Shown: positions 7,033-11,846 of the stretch, one piece after another | How positions within the stretch are numbered: position 1 is the first letter of the stretch | How the letters are laid out: every line of letters starts with the position of its first letter | NCBI GenBank assembly: GCA_937884735.1 | Contig: CAKZYI010000042.1 | Coordinates: 1-11,846, forward strand | Source of the DNA: an uncultured Pleurocapsa sp. | GTDB lineage: Bacteria > Cyanobacteriota > Cyanobacteriia > Cyanobacteriales > Xenococcaceae | Length of the DNA stretch: 11,846 nt | Reading direction: 5' to 3' | Notes under the pieces: model-generated | The model's input: only the letters and a program-made list of their open reading frames with translations | What the model was told of the DNA's origin: nothing | Databases searched by the model: none | Made by a program: the position numbers and the translations under genes

Positions 7033-7412
7033 TAATTCTTCAGGAGAAAAATTTTTTCTTGTATCCATTACCTTGCAATACTTTTAGCTTTTGAAAAATT
7101 AAATTTCACTCTTGTATGAATTAATTTTTGTAAAGTATCATTGCGATGAGTATAGTTTTCTGGCTTGATAAGGATAGCTAAAAACTTTTAATTTATTGTT
7201 TTCTCTGTGCCTCAATACCTCGGTAGAACCAGAGATAGAAAGTTTTGATTCAAAATTTCTAAATTTAAGCTTTAACTAAGATCTGGTTGCTCTAGAGAAT
7301 TGAATCCCTTACTTTCTGACAAACTATTTTGTTTGTTTAAAGAGAGACTACCAATACTTATTATCATATTTTTCAGTTCCCTTAATATCACTTCCAGGAG
7401 TCAAATTAAGCT
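7033..7412. other. 380-bp AT-rich intergenic region
   Basis: This lies between xth and the 177-residue gene. Near its start AGAAAA (7045-7050) and TTTTCT (7054-7059) could form a short stem just after the xth stop, a weak terminator candidate. ACAAAC (7319-7324) and GTTTGT (7331-7336) form a perfect 6-bp stem about 80 bases before the next start. AGGAG at 7396-7400 is the ribosome site of the next gene. I see no open frame or RNA gene that I can support; its length leaves room for a long leader or a small RNA. Confidence 0.45.
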
Positions 7413-7946
7413 ATGCAAATGCTCAAAAAAATTTTTAATTCTGAAAGTAAATACTATTTAGAATTAGATGAAATTCAAGAATCCCAGCCTGTGCAAGCAG
7501 CGGTAAAAACTGCCAAAAAAGCAGATTGTGTGGTTCTAATCCATTCAGATAAAGTACTCGAATCTGAACTCGTAGAGCTAGCAGTTGAAACTACTAAACA
7601 GGCTGCTGATGCAGCTCAAGATAAACTGCAATCTGCTGTCAATACTGAAGCCAAGCCCCAGGCAAAATCTAGTAAAAAAGACGCTGAAAAGTCTCAAAAA
7701 GCACCCGAAGCTAAAGCCAAACCGTCACCCCAAGATGCTGGTGCATCATCTTTTGAGCCTCCATTTTGGGTTGCTGCAATGTATAACAACAGTACAACAA
7801 CTGCAAAGAGTAACGGTGCTCAGGCAGAACAAACTTTCGCGACAGATAATCTCATGCCAACGGTTACTAAATATCGTCGTCGTCCTGGACCTAGCTTAAA
7901 CAAGTTTAAAGATATGGCTAGCAAAGCAAAAACGCCCAAAGGTTAA
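7413..7946 (+). CDS. Uncharacterised 177-aa protein with Ala/Lys-rich linker
   Basis: I do not recognise a named family. The protein has three zones. An N-terminal zone (about 1-60) begins LKKIFNSESKYYLEL and includes VKTAKKADCVVLIHSDKV. A low-complexity Ala/Lys/Pro/Gln-rich stretch (about 60-112) is probably disordered. A more ordered C-terminal part has FEPPFWVAAMYNN (from about residue 114) and TFATDNLMPTVTKYRRRPGPSLNKFKDMA towards the end (broken here only by ordinary turns). The RRRPGPSLN-type ending seems familiar from cyanobacterial hypothetical proteins, but I cannot name it. There is no signal peptide or membrane span, and the net charge is basic at the C-terminus. Of two possible ATGs, 7413 is preferred because AGGAG lies 12 bases upstream; the other is 7419. 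It has its own long upstream region and is followed by two hairpins, so it is probably a single-gene transcript. Confidence 0.8.
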   Translation: MQMLKKIFNSESKYYLELDEIQESQPVQAAVKTAKKADCVVLIHSDKVLESELVELAVETTKQAADAAQDKLQSAVNTEAKPQAKSSKKDAEKSQKAPEAKAKPSPQDAGASSFEPPFWVAAMYNNSTTTAKSNGAQAEQTFATDNLMPTVTKYRRRPGPSLNKFKDMASKAKTPKG

Positions 7947-7977
7947 TAGATAACTTAGCCCAAAAAAATAATTTATT

Positions 7978-7997
7978 GAGCAGCACAGAAACTGCTC
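7978..7997 (+). terminator. Hairpin GAGCAG/CTGCTC after the 177-aa gene
   Basis: GAGCAG (7978-7983) pairs perfectly with CTGCTC (7992-7997) across an 8-base loop, about 30 bases after the stop at 7946. The next bases are TAAAACC, with no T-run, so it may act together with the following inverted repeat rather than alone. Confidence 0.45.
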
Positions 7998-8007
7998 TAA
8001 AACCATG

Positions 8008-8048
8008 TAGACGGAAAAATAATCTTTACCGAGATATATTTCCGTCTA
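8008..8048. terminator. 10-bp perfect inverted repeat TAGACGGAAA/TTTCCGTCTA
   Basis: The arms lie at 8008-8017 and 8039-8048 with a 21-base loop; three more pairs are possible inside after one mismatch. It is the strongest inverted repeat in the window. Its place between the 177-residue gene and acpP fits a transcript end for the former. Only TTT follows the right arm, so a protein-binding or processing site is an alternative. Confidence 0.5.
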
Positions 8049-8228
8049 TTTATGATCTAATCAGCAATTAGCAATCACGGATAAGTAATCACGAAGTGTC
8101 CCCCTTTCAGATAAGATAAAAGTTGCCGCTTTTTAAATTAAGCCAGCATTAAATGGAAAACGATCCCGTCAATTAGTTTTAAACGTCAGTTTATTGTATT
8201 TAGATCGGGCAATTTAGTGGAAAAAAAA

Positions 8229-8477
8229 ATGAATCAAGAAATTTTTGAAAAAGTAAAAAGTATTGTCGTCGATCAGCTAGAAGTAGAAGCAGATCAGGTT
8301 ACAGCAGAAGCAAGCTTCGCCAATGATTTGGGAGCTGATTCTTTAGACACAGTAGAATTAGTTATGGCTCTAGAAGAAGAATTTGATATTGAAATTCCCG
8401 ATGAAGCTGCCGAACAAATAGATACAGTAGGCAAAGCAGTCGATCATATAAGCGCAGAAAAAGGTGCAACTGCGTAA
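8229..8477 (+). CDS. acpP: Acyl carrier protein
   Basis: This 82-residue acidic carrier holds fatty-acyl intermediates on a 4'-phosphopantetheine arm during type II fatty acid synthesis in the cytoplasm. The attachment motif is GADSLDTVELVMALEEEF, with Ser38 as the modified residue, in the usual four-helix length. The protein begins MNQEIFEKVKSIV, matching cyanobacterial ACPs, so ATG at 8229 is chosen. A GTG four codons upstream (8217) is in frame but would add MEKK and would use up the GTGGA stretch that probably serves as ribosome site. fabF follows on the same strand after about 200 bases, a standard cyanobacterial arrangement. An upstream region of about 180 bases after the hairpins should hold its promoter, though no clear -35/-10 pair stands out. 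Confidence 0.97.
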   Translation: MNQEIFEKVKSIVVDQLEVEADQVTAEASFANDLGADSLDTVELVMALEEEFDIEIPDEAAEQIDTVGKAVDHISAEKGATA

Positions 8478-8523
8478 CTTAATTTAATAGTTATTAATTT
8501 TATTTGAGTAGATGATGGCTGCT

Positions 8524-8549
8524 AAATAACGCCCCTAAACTGGTTATTT
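8524..8549 (+). other. 7-bp hairpin between acpP and fabF
   Basis: AAATAAC (8524-8530) and GTTATTT (8543-8549) pair perfectly across a 12-base loop, about 47 bases after the acpP stop. The stem is AT-rich with no T-run after it. It could be a weak terminator or an RNA-processing or stability element that lets acpP mRNA exceed fabF mRNA; that role is inference. Confidence 0.3.
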
Positions 8550-8615
8550 ACAATTGCACTTGGCAACTTGTCTTACAGAAAAAACAGTTTAACTTTTATT
8601 TTTGTAAGAGAATCT

Positions 8616-8660
8616 ATGTCTGCACTCCAACAGCAGCCTCAAAAAGATATTGGCAGATAA
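8616..8660 (+). other. 14-codon upstream ORF before fabF (candidate)
   Basis: ATG at 8616 opens MSALQQQPQKDIGR and stops at 8660, 19 bases before the fabF ATG. AAGAGA about five bases upstream is a fair ribosome site, as good as that of many genes here. A translated leader this close to fabF could affect its translation. It is too short for coding statistics and could be chance. Confidence 0.3.
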
Positions 8661-8679
8661 GAATGTAAGAAGAGCGAAT

Positions 8680-9930
8680 ATGACAAATAGGCAAAACAAA
8701 CGGGTCGTAATCACAGGCTTAGGTGCAATTACCCCCATTGGTAATAATCTCACGGAATATTGGGATGGGCTACTACAAGGGCGTAATGGGGACGGCTCGG
8801 AGACTCTATTTGATGCTTCAAAACACGCCTGTCACATTGCTGCCGAGGTAAAAAACTTCGATCCTCATCAATATCTAGACAAAAAAGATGCAAAACGAAT
8901 GGATCGCTTTGCCCAATTTGGTGTGTGCGCCAGCAAACAGGCAATTGCTGATGCCAGCTTCACCATTGACGACCTCAATGCCGACCGAGTAGGAGTTTTG
9001 ATTGGTACAGGGGTGGGCGGTCTAAAGGTTATGGAAGACCAAAATGAAAATCTTTTGACTAAAGGGCCTCGAAAAGTTAGCCCCTTTACCATACCCATGA
9101 TGATTGCCAATATGGCAGCAGGTCTAACTGCAATCCATACTGGAGCAAAAGGACCAAATTCCTGTACCGTAACAGCTTGTGCCGCAGGTTCTCACGCTAT
9201 TGGAGATGCTTTTCGTCTTGTTCAAGGAGGCTATGCAGATGCCATGATTTGTGGTGGTGCAGAAGCAGCAGTTACACCCCTTTCTTTTGCAGGTTTTTGT
9301 TCGGCAAAAGCTCTTTCTACTCGTAATGATGACCCAACTCATGCTAGCAGACCATTTGATCGCGATCGCGATGGATTTGTTATGGGAGAAGGTTCGGGAA
9401 TTTTGTTTTTAGAAGAATTAGACCTTGCTTTAGCCCGCGGAGCCAAAATTTATGCCGAGATAGTGGGTTATGGCATGACCTGTGACGCTTTTCATATGAC
9501 CTCTCCTGTCCCTGGCGGTCAGGGTGCAGCCAAAGCAATTGAATTAGCTTTAAAAGATGGTGATATTAGTCCAGGGCAAGTTGATTACATCAATGCTCAT
9601 GGTACTAGTACTCAAGCAAATGACTCTAATGAAACCAAGGCAATCAAGAAAGCTTTGGGTGAAAGAGCAAAAGAAGTTGTGGTTAGCTCTACTAAATCAA
9701 TGACTGGTCACTTATTAGGTGGCTCAGGAGGGATTGAGGCTGTTGCCACGGTGATGGCAATTCAAAATAATAAAGTCCCACCTACAATCAACTTAGTCGA
9801 TCCTGATGACGAATGCGATCTAGATTACATTGCCAATCAAAGTCGCGACCATCAAGTGAACGTAGCTTTATCCAATTCTTTTGGTTTTGGCGGTCATAAT
9901 GTTACTCTAGCCTTTAAAAAGTACAGCTAA
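8680..9930 (+). CDS. fabF: 3-oxoacyl-ACP synthase II (beta-ketoacyl-ACP synthase II)
   Basis: FabF condenses malonyl-ACP with an acyl-ACP, the chain-elongating step of type II fatty acid synthesis. The 416-residue product is of normal length. It starts RVVITGLGAITPIGNN, has the active-site Cys167 in TVTACAAGSH, His307 in INAHGTSTQAND, Lys339 and His344 in STKSMTGHLLGGSGG, and ends with the NSFGFGGHN glycine loop. These give the Cys-His-His triad of the KAS I/II group rather than FabH. ATG at 8680 is chosen because AAGAAGAG precedes it and the protein then begins MTNRQNKRVV like relatives; an in-frame TTG at 8650 would add ten residues and overlap the small upstream frame. acpP, its carrier partner, lies just upstream, and transketolase follows in the same direction 282 bases on. 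A HIP1 octamer sits in frame at 9362. Confidence 0.97.
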   Translation: MTNRQNKRVVITGLGAITPIGNNLTEYWDGLLQGRNGDGSETLFDASKHACHIAAEVKNFDPHQYLDKKDAKRMDRFAQFGVCASKQAIADASFTIDDLNADRVGVLIGTGVGGLKVMEDQNENLLTKGPRKVSPFTIPMMIANMAAGLTAIHTGAKGPNSCTVTACAAGSHAIGDAFRLVQGGYADAMICGGAEAAVTPLSFAGFCSAKALSTRNDDPTHASRPFDRDRDGFVMGEGSGILFLEELDLALARGAKIYAEIVGYGMTCDAFHMTSPVPGGQGAAKAIELALKDGDISPGQVDYINAHGTSTQANDSNETKAIKKALGERAKEVVVSSTKSMTGHLLGGSGGIEAVATVMAIQNNKVPPTINLVDPDDECDLDYIANQSRDHQVNVALSNSFGFGGHNVTLAFKKYS

Positions 9931-9953
9931 TAAATATAGCCAGTTTACAAAAC

Positions 9954-9977
9954 GCTTTTGACTTAAGAGAAAAAAGC
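9954..9977 (+). terminator. Weak hairpin after fabF
   Basis: GCTTTT (9954-9959) can pair with AAAAGC (9972-9977) about 24 bases after the fabF stop. No T-run follows. It is a weak terminator candidate that would separate fabF from transketolase. Confidence 0.3.
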
Positions 9978-10086
9978 AAACACTACTAGCATCACTCACT
10001 TATTTGATCGATAACACATACTCATAATAGGATGATAAAAAGTTGTTTGCCCCATCAAAAATAACCGAACTTGCTAGAGCCACATT

Positions 10087-10110
10087 GAGGATGAGAAGAT
10101 GAGAAATAAG
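10087..10110 (+). repeat. Three imperfect tandem 8-bp purine-rich units
   Basis: The bases divide into GAGGATGA, GAAGATGA and GAAATAAG. The 8-base period and purine bias recall the array at 4272-4303. It lies in the 282-base gap between fabF and transketolase, about 100 bases before the latter's start. The rest of that gap shows no gene. Confidence 0.45.
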
Positions 10111-10212
10111 ACGGCTTTTTGAATATTTGGTCTAGAAAAACTTACTGCTCCTTCTAGGTGTGCCGAAGCTCGTTCAAATTTTGTTTTATCGTAGTTTATT
10201 TATATAACGAAT

Positions 10213-11846
10213 ATGGTAGTTGCCTCCCAATCAAGCAAATCAGTTGAAGAACTTTGTATAAATTCAATTCGTTTTTTAGCAATAGAAGCAATAGAAAAAG
10301 CTAAATCTGGACACCCAGGGCTACCTATGGGAGCTGCTCCAATGGCTTTTGTGCTGTGGGATCAGTTCATGAAGTTTAATCCCAAAAACCCAAATTGGTT
10401 TAATCGCGATCGCTTTGTGCTTTCTGCTGGTCATGGCTCAATGTTGCAATATGCTTTGATGTATCTTGCTGGTTTTGACAGCGTGTCAATTGAAGATATT
10501 AAGCAATTTCGTCAGTGGGGTTCGACTACCGCAGGACACCCTGAAAATTTCGTCACCAAAGGGATTGAAGTAACTACAGGGCCTCTTGGTCAAGGTATCG
10601 CTAACGGTGTAGGTTTGGCTTTGGCTGAAGCTCATTTAGCAGCCAAATTCAACAAGAGTGACGCTACTTTAGTAGACCACTACACCTATGTAATTCTTGG
10701 TGACGGCTGCAACATGGAGGGTATTTCAGGTGAGGCTGCTTCTTTTGCAGGACACCAGGGATTAGGTAAATTAATCGCTCTTTATGACGACAACCATATT
10801 TCTATTGACGGCTCGACAGATGTAGCTTTTACAGAAGACGTTTCTAAGCGTTTTGAGTCCTATGGCTGGCATGTAGTTCATGTAAAAGACGGTAACACAG
10901 ATTTAGAAGCGATCGCTAAAGCCATTGAAGAAGCAAAATCTGTTACAGACAAGCCTACAATGATCAAGGTAACAACTACCATTGGTTACGGTGCGCCCAA
11001 CAAGCAAGATACCGCTGGTATTCACGGTTCTGCTCTTGGTGCGGATGAAATTAAACTAACCCGCGAAAACTTGGGCTGGAACTACGGAGCTTTTGAAGAT
11101 CCCGAGGAAGCTCTTAACCACATGCGTAAAGCAGTTGAACGGGGTGCTAGCGACGAAGAAGCTTGGAATAAAGTTCTAGCTGACTACAAAGCTAAGTATG
11201 CTGATGAAGGGGCAGAATTTGAACGCTATATAAGTGGTAAACTACCCGATGGTTGGGCTGATGTATTGCCTACTTTTACTCCCGAAGACAAGGCTTTGGC
11301 AACCCGTAAATATTCTGAAGGCTGTCTTAATAAATTAGCTCCTGTACTTCCCGAATTGATTGGTGGTTCTGCGGATTTGACCCACTCCAATCTAACTGAA
11401 CTTAAAGGATTTGGTGATTTCCAAAAAGGCGCATACCAAAACCGCAACGTACACTTTGGCGTTCGCGAACACGCTATGGGAGCAATCTGTAACGGCATAT
11501 CTTTACACCGTTCTGGTTTAATTCCTTATGGTGCAACTTTCCTAATCTTTACCGATTATATGCGCGCGGCTATTCGCTTATCTGCTCTTTCTGAAGTAGG
11601 CGCGATTTGGGTCATGACTCACGACTCCATCGGACAGGGTGAAGATGGTCCTACACACCAGCCCATCGAAACTATAGCTTCCTTACGAGCGGTTCCCAAT
11701 CTAACGGTATATCGTCCTGCAGATGGTAACGAAGTTTCTGCGGCATACAAAGTTGCGATCGAAAAAGCGAAGAACAATGAATCTACTTTGATGGCATTTT
11801 CTCGTCAAGGCTTGCCCAATTTGAAAGGCACCTCAATGGAAAAAGC
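10213..11846 (+). CDS. tkt: Transketolase, partial at right edge
   Basis: This thiamine-diphosphate enzyme moves two-carbon ketol units between sugar phosphates. In a cyanobacterium it serves both the Calvin cycle and the oxidative pentose phosphate pathway. The window holds 544 codons of about 670, with no stop in frame. The order is standard: SGHPGLPMGAAPMAFVLW near residues 34-51, TTGPLGQGIANGVG, the diphosphate-binding GDG at 163-165 with Asn194 closing the motif (YDDNHISIDG), the IGYGAPNKQDT HG segment, and in the second domain GGSADLTHSN and HFGVREHAMGAI with catalytic Glu419. The later HDSIGQGEDGPTHQP loop is also present. The start ATG gives MVVASQSSKSVEELCINSIRFL, as in relatives, but has no evident Shine-Dalgarno. 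HIP1 octamers lie in frame at 10406 and 10909. The missing C-terminus is due to the window edge. Confidence 0.97.
   Translation, partial: MVVASQSSKSVEELCINSIRFLAIEAIEKAKSGHPGLPMGAAPMAFVLWDQFMKFNPKNPNWFNRDRFVLSAGHGSMLQYALMYLAGFDSVSIEDIKQFRQWGSTTAGHPENFVTKGIEVTTGPLGQGIANGVGLALAEAHLAAKFNKSDATLVDHYTYVILGDGCNMEGISGEAASFAGHQGLGKLIALYDDNHISIDGSTDVAFTEDVSKRFESYGWHVVHVKDGNTDLEAIAKAIEEAKSVTDKPTMIKVTTTIGYGAPNKQDTAGIHGSALGADEIKLTRENLGWNYGAFEDPEEALNHMRKAVERGASDEEAWNKVLADYKAKYADEGAEFERYISGKLPDGWADVLPTFTPEDKALATRKYSEGCLNKLAPVLPELIGGSADLTHSNLTELKGFGDFQKGAYQNRNVHFGVREHAMGAICNGISLHRSGLIPYGATFLIFTDYMRAAIRLSALSEVGAIWVMTHDSIGQGEDGPTHQPIETIASLRAVPNLTVYRPADGNEVSAAYKVAIEKAKNNESTLMAFSRQGLPNLKGTSMEK

Larger units (their letters stand above)
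296..10916. repeat. Nine dispersed HIP1 octamers (GCGATCGC)
   Basis: Exact copies start at 296, 1124, 1586, 4748, 5604, 6378, 9362, 10406 and 10909. All are inside coding frames, including the decayed RND gene. Chance alone would give far fewer than one in a window this size. The octamer is a hallmark of many cyanobacterial genomes and is the main evidence for the host group. The span given is only the outer limit of the set. Confidence 0.9.

Noticed and set aside
8217..8228. GTG at 8217 as the acpP start
   Set aside because: It adds four residues (MEKK) before the conserved MNQEIFEKV start, and the GTGGA stretch is better explained as part of the ribosome site.
8650..8679. TTG at 8650 as the fabF start
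   Set aside because: It adds ten residues absent from relatives. ATG at 8680 has an AAGAAGAG ribosome site and gives the usual MTN start.
9124..9342. Open frames on the minus strand inside fabF (also 8750-8944 and 8868-9110)
   Set aside because: They lie opposite a fully conserved gene, their translations are Cys/Ser-rich without motifs, and they have no ribosome site.
11226..11498. Minus-strand open frame inside transketolase
   Set aside because: It overlaps conserved transketolase sequence and encodes nothing recognisable; it is a byproduct of that gene's codon use.

Overview
The window is cyanobacterial chromosome. It is AT-rich, contains at least nine copies of the HIP1 octamer GCGATCGC (about one per 1.3 kb), and carries genes of clear cyanobacterial type: a small RRM RNA-binding protein, a DUF3120-like membrane protein, and an acpP-fabF-transketolase cluster. 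A unicellular or pleurocapsalean-like cyanobacterium would fit, but that finer placement is only an impression. I found no rRNA, tRNA, CRISPR array, complete insertion sequence or phage gene.

Left third (1-3155, minus strand). A large RND-family efflux permease gene starts at 2649 and runs off the left edge. It stays in one frame for all 883 visible codons except for two stop codons lying nine bases apart (1162-1164 and 1153-1155). It also carries a 78-base in-frame insertion that looks like an interspersed palindromic repeat. I call it a pseudogene. Upstream of it, on the same strand, is an intact RRM gene (2868-3155). The gap between them holds a 12-base perfect palindrome and a spaced inverted repeat that could be operators.

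Middle (3156-7946). On the plus strand lie a DUF3120-like integral membrane protein, an orphan OppB/DppB-type ABC permease and a 94-residue unknown protein. Facing them on the minus strand is a gamma-glutamylcyclotransferase-like gene broken by a single in-frame TAA. Next on the plus strand are exonuclease III (xth, TTG start) and an unrecognised 177-residue protein with an Ala/Lys-rich linker. Just before the permease lie two abutting tandem repeats, one of purine-rich 8-mers and one of pyrimidine-rich 7-mers.

Right third (7947-11846, plus strand). A hairpin and a 10-base inverted repeat separate the 177-residue gene from acpP (acyl carrier protein), fabF (3-oxoacyl-ACP synthase II) and the first 544 codons of transketolase, which is cut by the right edge. 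AcpP carries the growing acyl chain that FabF elongates; transketolase serves the Calvin cycle and pentose phosphate pathway. A 14-codon open frame with a plausible ribosome site sits directly in front of fabF.

Most of the window is ordinary housekeeping content. The unusual points are the two genes inactivated only by nonsense codons, the in-frame repeat insertion, the paired tandem repeats, the small upstream frames and two uncharacterised proteins. I do not see a convincing new multi-gene system.
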